DNA from: Chitinophagaceae bacterium DXS
GTDB taxonomy: Bacteria > Bacteroidota > Bacteroidia > Chitinophagales > Chitinophagaceae
Assembly: GCA_030345135.1 (NCBI GenBank)
Contig: CP128386.1
Span: 1,085,129 to 1,149,128, forward strand
Direction of reading: 5' to 3'
DNA: 64,000 nt
Below are positions 18,294-27,037 of the stretch, piece by piece; the stretch's first letter is position 1; the number at the start of each line of letters is the position of its first letter. The position numbers and the translations under genes were made by a program. The notes under the pieces are model-generated. The model saw only the letters and a list, made by a program, of their open reading frames with translations. It ran no database searches and was not told where the DNA came from.

Positions 18294-19322
18294 TTATTTT
18301 TTCTTCAGCGAAGATTTACGCACGATCAGCTCTGCATCAACAAAAACCATTTCCGGCTCATGATGTTCATGTGGTGCACGCAATTGTTCAACCAGCTTCA
18401 AAGCGGCAGCTTCTCCTATTTTGATGCCCGGGTAATTGATCGTAGTTAGGCGCGGCTCTACGATCTTGCTGATAACGTCATTGTTAAAACCAACAACGGC
18501 AATATCTTCAGGGATGCGTATTCCTTTTTCCTTAAGCGTTTGCATTACCACTGCGGCGCAGAAATCGTTCGTGATAAAGATGCCGTCTGGCATCGGATTC
18601 ATTGACGCAATTGTATCGGCAGCTTCAATACTTGCATGTTCACTCAAATCGTTAATGATCACCAGCTCTTCTTTATAGCAAAGCGCGTTATCGTTAAGCG
18701 CCTGTTTATACCCCTGAAGCCTTTCGTTATATACATTTCGTTTTAAGCTGGCCGTAATATGTGCAATGCGTTTGCAGCCTTCATCTATCAAATGTTTTGT
18801 AGCGGCGTAGCCTGCTGCGTAGTTATCTATCACAACTTTGGTTGCAGGAGTGTCTTTATCCACGCGGTCAAAAAATACAACGGGAATTCCTTTTTTCAGA
18901 AAAGGGTCATAGTGCTGAAGACTTTCAGTATCGTACGCCAACGATGCAAGCAGCCCGTCAACTCTCTTATGAAAAAGATTGTTTGCATTGGCAGCTTCTT
19001 TTTTGCTTGTTTCGGAAGAGTGACCAATGATAAGATCGTAACCACTTTCTGTAGTAACTTTTTCAATGCCTGCGAGAACCGAGGTAATAAAGTTACTGTT
19101 CAGTTCATGCACAATAACGCCAATGGTATGTGTCTTTTGCTGGCGCAGGTTACTGGCAAAGTTGTTGGAGCGGTATCCCAGTTCTTTGGCAAGTTCCTGG
19201 ATCTTATTTTTGGTCTCCATTTTTATGGCAGGATGGTTTTTCAGTCCCCTGCTCACGGTAGCAGGCGAAATTTTCATAATCCGGGCCAAATCGTAAATGG
19301 TAACTTCTTTTTCTCTTTTCAT
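18294..19322 (-). CDS. LacI-family transcriptional regulator of the xylose module
   Basis: 342 residues: N-terminal helix-turn-helix (residues about 8-30, VTIYDLARIMKISPATVSRG) with hinge, then a periplasmic-binding-protein-like sensor domain (HTIGVIVHELNSNF onwards). It is divergent from xylB-xylA, and a LacI-type operator sits in the shared gap at 19378-19391, so control of the xylose genes is likely, with an unknown sugar as inducer. Unlike proteobacterial XylR (AraC type), this is a LacI-type regulator. Start ATG 19322. Confidence 0.9.
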   Translation of the reverse strand: MKREKEVTIYDLARIMKISPATVSRGLKNHPAIKMETKNKIQELAKELGYRSNNFASNLRQQKTHTIGVIVHELNSNFITSVLAGIEKVTTESGYDLIIGHSSETSKKEAANANNLFHKRVDGLLASLAYDTESLQHYDPFLKKGIPVVFFDRVDKDTPATKVVIDNYAAGYAATKHLIDEGCKRIAHITASLKRNVYNERLQGYKQALNDNALCYKEELVIINDLSEHASIEAADTIASMNPMPDGIFITNDFCAAVVMQTLKEKGIRIPEDIAVVGFNNDVISKIVEPRLTTINYPGIKIGEAAALKLVEQLRAPHEHHEPEMVFVDAELIVRKSSLKKK

Positions 19323-19377
19323 AAGTGTTCAGTCCACAAGCTAAAATTGTTTATTTAATTTCAAAACAAAAAATCAA

Positions 19378-19391
19378 TGCAATCGGTTGCA
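19378..19391. promoter_or_regulatory. LacI-family operator
   Basis: TGCAATCGGTTGCA is a 14-bp near-palindrome with central CG (five outer bases of each arm complementary), the typical shape of LacI/CRE-type operators. It is 56 bp from the regulator start and about 150 bp from xylB, between the divergent genes. Confidence 0.65.
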
Positions 19392-19538
19392 AATTTGAAA
19401 TTTCCTATTATATTTACGTCCGCTATCAGTTTTTAGAGGCAAATTAATAGTATTGCATCGCCATATGGACAACTTTCTGCTGCATAGCCCGCCAGAATCT
19501 TCCATGAGTAACATTGATAGTTAAAATTGAACCATAAT

Positions 19539-21038
19539 ATGCTATTGCTGGGAATAGATGTAGGAACATCATCAATAAAAGTGTCTGTGGTAGATGCAAA
19601 TTCACAACGTTGTGTTGCATCCGCCTTTTTTCCGGAAACAGAAGCGGAAATTATATCGCATGAAAGTGGTTGGGCTGAACAGTCTCCCGATTCGTGGTGG
19701 AATTTCGCCCGTCAGGCGATAAAAAAGGCGCATGCTTCTAAATTGTACAATCCGAAAGATATAGCTGCAATTGGTATTGCTTACCAAATGCACGGATTGG
19801 TACTGGTAGATAAGGATCAGCAGGTGTTACGGGATTCGATCATATGGTGCGACAGTCGTGCAGTTCCTTACGGTGACAAAGCGTTTGCAACTATTGGAGA
19901 AGAAAAATGCCTGAGTCATTTGCTAAACTCCCCGGGGAATTTTACCGCAGCCAAACTTGCCTGGGTAAAAGAAAACGAGCCGGAGGTTTATGAAAAGATT
20001 TATAAATTAATGTTGCCGGGTGATTTTATCGCCATGAAATTAACCGGTAGTATCTCTACAAGTGTATCCTCTCTGTCAGAAGGTATTTTTTGGGATTTTA
20101 AGGAAGATGCTTTGTCAGAAGACGTGTTGACTTTCTTCGATTTCGATCGCAGTGTAATCCCATCTATACAAAATGTATTTAGTGAGCATGGTCGGGTATC
20201 CCAAAGTGTGGCGGATGAATTGCAATTGACAGCGGGTATTCCTGTAAGTTATAAAGCCGGTGACCAGCCCAATAACGCATTATCTCTAAATGTTCTGGAA
20301 CCAGGTGAAGTTGCTTCAACTGCAGGTACATCCGGAGTTATTTATGGAGTTAGCGACCAGCTTGCGTACGACCCGCTATCAAGGGTAAACAGCTTTGCAC
20401 ACGTTAACTACACAAGCGATAATAAGCGGATAGGTGTGCTGCTTTGCATTAACGGCACAGGTATATTGAACAGGTGGTTGAAAGAAACTGTGGGAAGGAA
20501 TGAAAGTTACGCGGCCCTTAATGAAGCTGCTGCCGACATTAAACCGGGCAGCAACGGATTATCCATTTTACCTTTTGGAAATGGTGCCGAACGCATTTTA
20601 AATAACAAGATCGTGGGCGCACAAATTCATAATATAGATCTTAACAAACATACTCCGGCCCACATTTACCGGGCAGGGCAGGAGGGAATTGCTTATTCCT
20701 TCAGGTATGGTCTGGATATTATGCGCGAGAACGGAATGACGCCATCGGTGATACGCGCCGGTAAGGCAAATATGTTTTTGAGCGATGTGTTTGCCAGGGC
20801 ATTTGTGAATGTTACGAATGTACCGGTTGAATTATATGATAACGATGGTAGCGTTGGTGCTGCGCTGGGTGCAGGCATAGGATGTGGCTTCTTCAGTACG
20901 CAAAAAGAAGCATTCACAAACATGAAGCGTTTGACGACCATAGAGCCTTCGGCCAATAACGACGGGTACGAAGCATATTATCAACAATGGAAAACAATTT
21001 TAAAAAATGTTATTGGCGGTGTAAGGCTTGAGGTGTAA
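19539..21038 (+). CDS. xylB: Xylulokinase
   Basis: 499 residues; phosphorylates D-xylulose to xylulose 5-phosphate for the pentose phosphate pathway. FGGY-family kinase: phosphate-binding LLGIDVGTSS at the N-terminus, substrate loop YQMHGLV, catalytic aspartate in KAGDQPNNA, and second phosphate loop STAGTSGVIYG. An in-frame TTG lies four codons upstream, but ATG 19539 places the conserved beta-strand at the N-terminus as in the family. It precedes xylA by 196 bp containing a repeat block. Confidence 0.93.
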   Translation: MLLLGIDVGTSSIKVSVVDANSQRCVASAFFPETEAEIISHESGWAEQSPDSWWNFARQAIKKAHASKLYNPKDIAAIGIAYQMHGLVLVDKDQQVLRDSIIWCDSRAVPYGDKAFATIGEEKCLSHLLNSPGNFTAAKLAWVKENEPEVYEKIYKLMLPGDFIAMKLTGSISTSVSSLSEGIFWDFKEDALSEDVLTFFDFDRSVIPSIQNVFSEHGRVSQSVADELQLTAGIPVSYKAGDQPNNALSLNVLEPGEVASTAGTSGVIYGVSDQLAYDPLSRVNSFAHVNYTSDNKRIGVLLCINGTGILNRWLKETVGRNESYAALNEAAADIKPGSNGLSILPFGNGAERILNNKIVGAQIHNIDLNKHTPAHIYRAGQEGIAYSFRYGLDIMRENGMTPSVIRAGKANMFLSDVFARAFVNVTNVPVELYDNDGSVGAALGAGIGCGFFSTQKEAFTNMKRLTTIEPSANNDGYEAYYQQWKTILKNVIGGVRLEV

Positions 21039-21105
21039 GGTATAAGGTGTAAGGTATAAGGTATAAGGTATAAGGTGTAAGGTATAAGGTGAAAGGTATG
21101 AGGTT
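21018..21105. repeat. Short-period repeat (AAGGTATAAGGTGTAAGG)
   Basis: About nine near-copies of a 9-mer (GGTGTAAGG / GGTATAAGG), beginning inside the last codons of xylB and running into the xylB-xylA gap. Related blocks occur at 50527-50590, 51066-51130 and 56131-56175. Confidence 0.8.
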
Positions 21106-21234
21106 TTCTGGTGATGAACATAACTGGTTATGCGGGAGAAAAGGCGCTAACATAATCCGTCAATCCCCAAATCTGATAAATCCAGATACAAACAAAATTC
21201 CAAATCAATTTCATAAATAATAAATCAAACAACT

Positions 21235-22563
21235 ATGTCAGTATTACTTGGTGAGAAAGAATATTTCAAAGGCATCGGGCAAATTAAATACGAAGGTGCA
21301 CAAACAGATAATCCGCTTGCTTTTCGCTGGTATGATGAAAACAAAGTAGTGGCAGGCAAAACCATGAAAGAGCATTTGCGTTTTGCATGCGCATACTGGC
21401 ATAGCTTCTGCGGTAACGGTGGCGATCCTTTTGGAGGCCAAACTCATTTTTTTGAGTGGGACAAAAAAGCTGATGCAGTTGAAAGAGCAAAAGATAAAAT
21501 GGATGCTGCTTTTGAATTCATCACCAAGATGAATATGCCTTACTACTGTTTTCATGATGTGGATGTTGTTGATTATGGTAATGATGTAGTTGAAAATGAA
21601 AGAAGACTACAGGCATTGGTTGATTATGCAAAGGAAAAACAGGCAGCCACGGGCGTTAAACTGTTATGGGGTACAGCAAACCTGTTTTCCGCAGTGCGTT
21701 ATATGAATGGTGCTGCAACCAATCCGGATTTTAATGTGCTAACGCATGCTGCGGCACAGGTAAAGGCTGCGCTTGACGCAACAATAGCTTTAGGTGGAGA
21801 AAACTATGTGTTCTGGGGCGGAAGAGAAGGCTATATGTCATTGCTGAACACCAACATGAAACGCGAACAGGAGCACCTGGCAATGTTCCTGCATAAAGCC
21901 AAAGATTACGCAAGATCGCAAGGGTTTAAAGGAACATTCTTTATCGAGCCAAAACCATGCGAGCCAACCAAACACCAGTATGATTATGATTCAGCAACAG
22001 TAATTGGTTTCCTGCGCCAGTTTGATTTAATTAATGATTTTAAACTGAACGTTGAGGTAAACCATGCTACATTGGCGGGACATACTTTCCAGCATGAATT
22101 GCAGGTTGCCGCGGATGCAGGCTTACTGGGTAGCATTGACGCTAACCGTGGTGATTATCAAAATGGCTGGGATACTGACCAGTTCCCCAACAACATCAAT
22201 GAGCTTACTGAAGCAATGCTGATCATTCTTGAAAATGGCGGTTTTGGCGGCGGCGGTATCAACTTTGATGCTAAGCGCAGAAGAAACTCTACAGATAACG
22301 AAGACTTGTTCTATGCACATGTTGGTGGTATGGACACGTTCGCAAGAGCGTTGATCGTTGCTGACAAAATATTACAGAACGGTGAATACAACAAGATCCG
22401 CAATGCCCGCTATGCTTCTTTTGATAACGGCGATGGTAAAGCGTTTGAAGAAGGTAAGCTGTCATTAGAAAATCTTCGCGACCTTGCAGCTAAAAACGGC
22501 GAACCTGCAGTTACCAGCGGCAGACAAGAGTATTTGGAAAATTTGATCAATAGATTTATTTAG
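21235..22563 (+). CDS. xylA: Xylose isomerase
   Basis: 442 residues, the class II length. Converts D-xylose to D-xylulose using two divalent metals. Recognised from the active-site segments [13 protein letters not shown] (catalytic His), [16 protein letters not shown] (metal-binding Glu), [17 protein letters not shown] (Lys/Glu) and the metal ligands in [24 protein letters not shown] at 21235. With xylB and the LacI-type regulator it forms a complete intracellular xylose entry route; no xylose transporter adjoins. Confidence 0.97.
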   Translation: MSVLLGEKEYFKGIGQIKYEGAQTDNPLAFRWYDENKVVAGKTMKEHLRFACAYWHSFCGNGGDPFGGQTHFFEWDKKADAVERAKDKMDAAFEFITKMNMPYYCFHDVDVVDYGNDVVENERRLQALVDYAKEKQAATGVKLLWGTANLFSAVRYMNGAATNPDFNVLTHAAAQVKAALDATIALGGENYVFWGGREGYMSLLNTNMKREQEHLAMFLHKAKDYARSQGFKGTFFIEPKPCEPTKHQYDYDSATVIGFLRQFDLINDFKLNVEVNHATLAGHTFQHELQVAADAGLLGSIDANRGDYQNGWDTDQFPNNINELTEAMLIILENGGFGGGGINFDAKRRRNSTDNEDLFYAHVGGMDTFARALIVADKILQNGEYNKIRNARYASFDNGDGKAFEEGKLSLENLRDLAAKNGEPAVTSGRQEYLENLINRFI

Positions 22564-22695
22564 TGAAAAGTGAATGGTGAATGGTGAAGGGTGAATAGTG
22601 AATAGTGAAATGTGCGGCACCATAATAATACGCCTCCGGTTTACTTGATTGAAGATATTGACGATAAAAGTTTGACGAAATTGTCCGATTTATAT

Positions 22696-22735
22696 AACAG
22701 GCTACTTCGAAAAGAGGTAGCCTGTTTGTTTATTG
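22696..22735 (+). terminator. xylA intrinsic terminator, copy 1
   Basis: Ten-bp stem 22696-22705 with 22717-22726, 11-nt loop, followed by a T-rich tail (TGTTTATT). Confidence 0.75.
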
Positions 22736-22849
22736 CCCACTTTGGTGACTTTGGTGAAAAGTGAATGGTGAATAGTGAAATGTGTGGCACCATAATAATG
22801 CGCATCCGGTTGAAGACATTGACGACAAAAGTTTGCCGAGATTTTATAT

Positions 22850-22889
22850 AACAGGCTACTTCGAAAAGAGGTAGCCTGTTTGTTTATTG
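22850..22889 (+). terminator. xylA intrinsic terminator, copy 2
   Basis: Identical stem at 22850-22859 with 22871-22880 and the same T-rich tail, 154 bp after copy 1. Confidence 0.75.
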
Positions 22890-22890
22890 C

Positions 22891-23317
22891 AATCCAGTGA
22901 CCATGGCCATTGAAACGATTCTTATTCACTATTTATAGAACAATCTATAAAATCGGATATCTTTTCTTTTTTTGAATCATTTTGTGTTTTGGCCATTAGC
23001 ATAAACTTAAGCTTTAGGGCTATTTTAGTGGCTTTTGCGAATACTTTCCCAGATAAGGATAATGAATCTTTCTTCAAAGATGGCAATCCGAGAATTTGTA
23101 TTCAATTTTCTTGTAGCTGCTTAGCCCCATTTCACGGGTATTTATATAATTTTTTCGACGCCTTTACATTCTTTATCCATACTACTTTTACTTTATATGC
23201 ATTTACTTTTATAAGTTAAAGCTAAATGTGTGAAGGGTATCAGGCTACATTAGATTTTTAGCTTTCATACCAAATCTTTCGGATAGAATTAAGCAATCCC
23301 ATAAAAATAAATACGGT
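22891..23317. other. AT-rich gap at the start of the accessory island
   Basis: No gene is supported. An open frame starting with TTG at 22989 (76 codons) has no recognisable features. The end (23304-23320) holds ATACGGTTTG close to the TTG start of the next gene, resembling but not matching a -7 box. Base composition becomes clearly more AT-rich from here on. Confidence 0.5.
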
Positions 23318-24877
23318 TTGGAGAAAAAGGATTTAATACCAATTTTAAAACAATATTTCCCGCATTCGGTCGGATGCATGTTGAATGGCAGCCAAGTAAG
23401 AAATATTCAACTTTCGTCAGGATCGGACATCGATGTTTTTATTTTTGATCTTTTGTTCTCACATATAACGACCTATTCATTTGAGCACGACGGATATTTG
23501 TTGGATGTAACAATTATCCCCCTTATTGATATCCAAAATGTTCTTTCTGACGCTTGTAATGAAGTGCGAGGCGCAATGCTAACGGCTATTATAGAGAGCG
23601 AAATTCTAGATGATACCAATTCAATAATTAGAGATATTCAACATAAGGCAACTGAGTATTATACGATACCTAATCCCGGGAGGGCCATGATTTATAATGA
23701 CCTGGTATATCAGTTAAAGAAGATTGCAGTTAAGGCAAAGAAAAAAATATCGCCACTTGAAAAAATAATTTATGTTTCAGATTTTATTGGCCACATAACC
23801 AGTGTCGAATGTTTTCGTGCCTCAGGATGGATTCCAACCAAAAAGGCAAAAGCAGATTTTTTGTTGAAAGAGAGGCCAGATTTTGCTGAAAAAATAATAC
23901 ATATTTTTAATGAGGTTGTAGTCGAATCAAAACTGGACTTTTTGTCTCAATACGTTGAGGATTATCTGAAAATGATACCACCCATTGAAAACTTTTTTAC
24001 AGCTTCGGATGAACTTGTACTGGATATTTCTATCGGTGGCATTGAAAGAAAAGACGATGCTTTTAAATTGATATTCCTTATAAAAGACAACAGTCTGCTC
24101 AATTCTCATTTTAGGTATTTTTTCTTCTCGCCTAAAAAATATTTTCACACATTCAAAAACGACATCTGCATTGTATTTAAATGTCGCGATCTTTCATTAG
24201 AGCTTGTACTGCTGGACGCGTTGAAAAAACTATATTATTCTGCATTCCATAACGAGTTGGTCTGTTATAAAATATTTGGTTGGCAATTCCGCCTTTTAGC
24301 TTCTAATGTCAAACCTTATGTCGATGCGCTAAAAGAGCAGATCTGCAGCTTTCTTTTAATCACATACATTGAAAGGAGGAATGAAACTCTTTTTCTTGCA
24401 TTTATTATCTGCGTGTTAGAAGAGGTTTTAATGCAATGCCGGACTGAGTTGCAAGATTGCATTAAGGCTAATTTTATTTTGATGCAACGGTTGTTATTTG
24501 CAACAGGACAGGAGGCCGATATAAGATCTTATACCGAACTAATAAACGAACGGAATTTCAGGTATGGCTTTTTAGAAGATAAATATATGAATATAGCTAA
24601 TGAACTTAAACTGCTTATTGAAAAACAAGGACGCCTGCCATGCAATATGGTCGAAACTATTTCTCAAATGATTGCTCATAGCAATGAGTATAACAAATCA
24701 TTACCACCGTATCTGAATTCAGTATTACAGTTGTTTGAAATAAAACCGGTCTCCGTTGTGACCGTATATATGTTGCTAGTGGAAGAAGTGTTATCAATGT
24801 GTTACAATTCTGATGATGGGCTATTAGTTTTATACTATTTAACAAAAATGCATCAATCCAAAGATAAACGTCTATAA
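23318..24877 (+). CDS. Nucleotidyltransferase-fold protein of the export island
   Basis: 519 residues. The N-terminus carries a complete pol-beta-type nucleotidyltransferase signature: G24-S25, then SDIDVFIF with D37 and D39, and a third acidic residue D63 in LLDVTIIP. The remaining 450 residues are mostly helical by eye and unrecognised. No signal peptide or membrane segment, so cytoplasmic. Start is TTG at 23318; no ATG exists between the upstream stop (23231) and the conserved motif. It ends only 39 bp before the KGG-leader gene, suggesting one transcript, and might modify that protein, its target or a small molecule; it could also be an MNT-type toxin or antitoxin. Function not established. 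Confidence 0.65.
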   Translation: MEKKDLIPILKQYFPHSVGCMLNGSQVRNIQLSSGSDIDVFIFDLLFSHITTYSFEHDGYLLDVTIIPLIDIQNVLSDACNEVRGAMLTAIIESEILDDTNSIIRDIQHKATEYYTIPNPGRAMIYNDLVYQLKKIAVKAKKKISPLEKIIYVSDFIGHITSVECFRASGWIPTKKAKADFLLKERPDFAEKIIHIFNEVVVESKLDFLSQYVEDYLKMIPPIENFFTASDELVLDISIGGIERKDDAFKLIFLIKDNSLLNSHFRYFFFSPKKYFHTFKNDICIVFKCRDLSLELVLLDALKKLYYSAFHNELVCYKIFGWQFRLLASNVKPYVDALKEQICSFLLITYIERRNETLFLAFIICVLEEVLMQCRTELQDCIKANFILMQRLLFATGQEADIRSYTELINERNFRYGFLEDKYMNIANELKLLIEKQGRLPCNMVETISQMIAHSNEYNKSLPPYLNSVLQLFEIKPVSVVTVYMLLVEEVLSMCYNSDDGLLVLYYLTKMHQSKDKRL

Positions 24878-24916
24878 CACAACAACATGTTTTTTTAATC
24901 TCAAAAAATATAGCGT

Positions 24917-25600
24917 ATGAAATTTGTAGAGTTTCTTACCCAGTTTCCTGTAATGGACGACGCTGAACTGCAGTCAATTAAAGGCGGAGGAACACTTCCG
25001 CCGGTAACAGTTACAACCTATATCGGTGGAGGGGGGAGCGGAGGAAGTGGTGGAGGCTCCTATGATTCCAGTCAAATAGTGAGTATAAGCCAAGGATTTA
25101 ATGATACATCTCAACCCACTTATACAACTTCCATGGATTATTTTAAAGCGCATTTTCAAAATTTTAAAACTAATCATCCCGTTGTTTTCGTTGACAATGA
25201 AGCACCGCCCGGATATACAATGAATGGGGATAGGAGATTTGTAGATGCCAGAGGGAACGTTTCAGATGCTGCTACCAAACTAGTTAACGGATTTATATTT
25301 ATTTATGTGGATAGCTACGTTTTGAACACAGAAATGCCAGATTTTGTAAGACAGGAAATCTTAGGCCATGAACTAGTGCACGCAAAGCAAATTGAAGAAC
25401 ATTATGACATGTATGTTAATAATAATGCTCAATTTACATTAAACAGTGAATACGCGGCATATCAATATTCTCTAAATTCCGCCAAAGCAGCTGGTGATCA
25501 GGTCGGTATCCAGTTTTTTCAAAATCTTTTGAATACAGACTATTCGGGTGGAAAGGCTGCGAATTGGACTAGTAATTATTCTGACGTACCGACTAGATAG
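24917..25600 (+). CDS. KGG-leader export substrate with an HExxH metallopeptidase-like domain
   Basis: 227 residues. Residues 1-24 look like a Bacteroidota double-glycine leader: an acidic/hydrophobic helix ending ELQSIKGG, the site cut by C39-peptidase ABC exporters. After it come a Pro/Thr stretch and a Gly/Ser linker (residues about 35-50), then a globular domain. The domain holds GHELVHAKQ (H151-E152-x-x-H155) with a possible third zinc ligand E178 in NSEYAAY, the gluzincin pattern. No Sec signal. A cognate C39 exporter and HlyD adaptor follow at 27038 and 29247. It is much larger than ordinary RiPP or bacteriocin precursors, so a secreted enzyme or toxin is inferred; activity is unproven. 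Confidence 0.72.
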   Translation: MKFVEFLTQFPVMDDAELQSIKGGGTLPPVTVTTYIGGGGSGGSGGGSYDSSQIVSISQGFNDTSQPTYTTSMDYFKAHFQNFKTNHPVVFVDNEAPPGYTMNGDRRFVDARGNVSDAATKLVNGFIFIYVDSYVLNTEMPDFVRQEILGHELVHAKQIEEHYDMYVNNNAQFTLNSEYAAYQYSLNSAKAAGDQVGIQFFQNLLNTDYSGGKAANWTSNYSDVPTR

Positions 25601-25624
25601 AGCATTTTAAAATTCAAATTTATA

Positions 25625-25653
25625 AAGCTGCCATTTGATGTGAGTGGCAGCTT
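25625..25653 (+). other. Intercistronic hairpin after the KGG-leader gene
   Basis: A perfect 9-bp stem AAGCTGCCA (25625-25633) with TGGCAGCTT (25645-25653), 11-nt loop, but no T-tract. It may protect the upstream message or separate expression of the export substrate from the next gene. Confidence 0.5.
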
Positions 25654-25673
25654 ACTAACATAAAAGATAAAAT

Positions 25674-26315
25674 ATGACTAAATATAATCTAGTTCTCCTG
25701 GTGTTTATCCTATTTGGATATACTTCAAGTGCTCAATCTGGCTTTCGATCGAAAGTTGAAGTAGAATTGAAGTTAATTCAAAAACAAGACAAGCAGTCTG
25801 GACAAATTATGGCGCTCAGTTTGACTATTATTAATAGGTCGGGGAGTGATATTTTTATACCTGGTTTTTCTGCAGAAATGATTTCTGGTCTAACTGTTTA
25901 CAAAAAAGAATTAAGCGGGTACAAGAAGACTTCATTGTATCCCACGGTTGCGGGGTGTGCCGTGCCTCCAAGGCCGAATAAAATTGTTGGAATGTTGCTT
26001 AAGCAAGATAAATTGCGCTTTACACTTCAGGACAGTATTTTCCAGGCATATTTAAAAACAGAAACCTCAGATAACAGACTAAGACTAAATAATGCTATTG
26101 ATCAGCCTTTTTTTTTGAAAGCAAATCAAAGGGTAGAAAACTATACCGTAGTTGGACTTGAAGAATTATTGAAGACTAATGCAGAATACAAAATCTGTTT
26201 TGAACCAAGAGTTCATGAGAATGCTAAGGAATTTCCTGACAACATTTTTAATTATCAAAAGTATATACCAATTGAAGTCGAAGCTAACACAATATATTAC
26301 CAGGTAATAAAATAG
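25674..26315 (+). CDS. Sec-secreted protein, possible partner or immunity factor of the KGG-leader protein
   Basis: 213 residues with a Sec signal peptide (LVLLVFILFGYTSSA, cleavage before QSG). The mature N-terminal half reads like an Ig-type beta domain (LSLTIINRSGSDIFIPGF), a pattern also seen in BsuPI-type proteinase inhibitors, but similarity is weak. It lies 73 bp after the metallopeptidase-like export substrate, and a degraded second copy follows directly. Position and periplasmic location make an inhibitor or immunity function plausible; this is inference. No known family is recognised with confidence. Confidence 0.55.
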   Translation: MTKYNLVLLVFILFGYTSSAQSGFRSKVEVELKLIQKQDKQSGQIMALSLTIINRSGSDIFIPGFSAEMISGLTVYKKELSGYKKTSLYPTVAGCAVPPRPNKIVGMLLKQDKLRFTLQDSIFQAYLKTETSDNRLRLNNAIDQPFFLKANQRVENYTVVGLEELLKTNAEYKICFEPRVHENAKEFPDNIFNYQKYIPIEVEANTIYYQVIK

Positions 26316-26324
26316 AAGGTTGCA

Positions 26325-26964
26325 ATAAAAAAAATAGTTTTGGCAGCTATAATGCTGTTGAAAAATGCAAGTGCAGGGGATGATTCAATCCGAAAAATCC
26401 ACGCACAATTATACCTCATTCAAAAAAGCGTGATAATAATACTTGTAAGTGCTTGCCTGTGGGAATATCAGTTTTTAACGACTCGGATGAGGATGTTTTT
26501 GTTCTGTTTTTTTAGCCAGATTGGGCGACGGATACATATTTGTAAAAAAGATTCCGTTGATAACTTAAAGAAAATCTCCTTATTGGATGAAGTGAAAGGA
26601 TGCGACATCTGAAAAAAAATGTCATCATCATTATTGCATATGCGCTTTTTACTTTTATGATAAACGGAATAGCCAAATCACTAGGCGGTCAATGCAAGAA
26701 ACAAATCGAGCTCAGTGTAGTATTTTTAATGCGTTAGTCCAATCTGAGAATACTGAAAAATACAGTTCAAGTAAATGAGGAGACTGACCAGCCGTTATTT
26801 TTAAAGGTAAATGAGAGTCTGAAAAATTGGCGGGTAATTGCTTTAGTCAACATCTTAGTACGTCAGCGGAGTACAAGTTCATCCATACTAAGAGTAATCG
26901 TGATGCTGCCGAAGTTTTCTTGATGCCATCTTTGCATAAAAACGTTACATCTTGGCTAAAGTAG
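26325..26964 (+). pseudogene. Decayed paralogue of the secreted protein at 25674
   Basis: Fragments in several frames align in order with the neighbour. A signal-peptide-like start (KKIVLAAIMLLKNASAG, initiator now ATA at 26325) is followed by AQLYLIQKS (neighbour ELKLIQKQ). After a frameshift VFNDSDEDVFV matches INRSGSDIFI. Later TDQPLFLKVN matches IDQPFFLKAN. From 26860, in a third frame, SAEYKFIHTK matches NAEYKICFEP, ending at TAG 26962-26964. Several frameshifts and stops interrupt it, so it cannot make the full protein. The open frame at 26340-26612 is only its broken N-terminal part. Confidence 0.8.
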
Positions 26965-27037
26965 AGTATAATAGCTTTATTGCGAGGTGATGCATTAGAG
27001 CTATTCTCCAATGATTAACTTTTAAATCCTTAACGCC

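Larger units (their letters stand above)
22564..22890. repeat. Duplicated segment containing two copies of an intrinsic terminator
   Basis: Downstream of xylA a segment is present twice (about 22567-22737 and 22752-22890, the second shortened by 16 bp). Both copies start with GTGAATGGTGAATAGTGAA words, share GGCACCATAATAAT, and end with an identical hairpin: AACAGGCTAC...GTAGCCTGTT followed by TGTTTATTG. The duplication lies at the left edge of the AT-rich island at 22.9-30.6 kb. Confidence 0.85.

Noticed and set aside
22989-23219. 76-codon open frame with TTG start in the island's left gap
   Set aside because: No family, no promoter, low-complexity hydrophobic composition in AT-rich DNA.
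24917-25600. Conventional RiPP precursor (lanthipeptide, lasso or radical-SAM type)
   Set aside because: The cargo is about 200 residues with an HExxH domain, and no lanthionine synthetase, lasso cyclase or radical-SAM enzyme is encoded in the island.
26340-26612. 90-codon open frame as a separate gene
   Set aside because: Its first part matches the signal region and start of the 25674 protein, and the match continues in other frames, so it is the broken N-terminus of a pseudogene.
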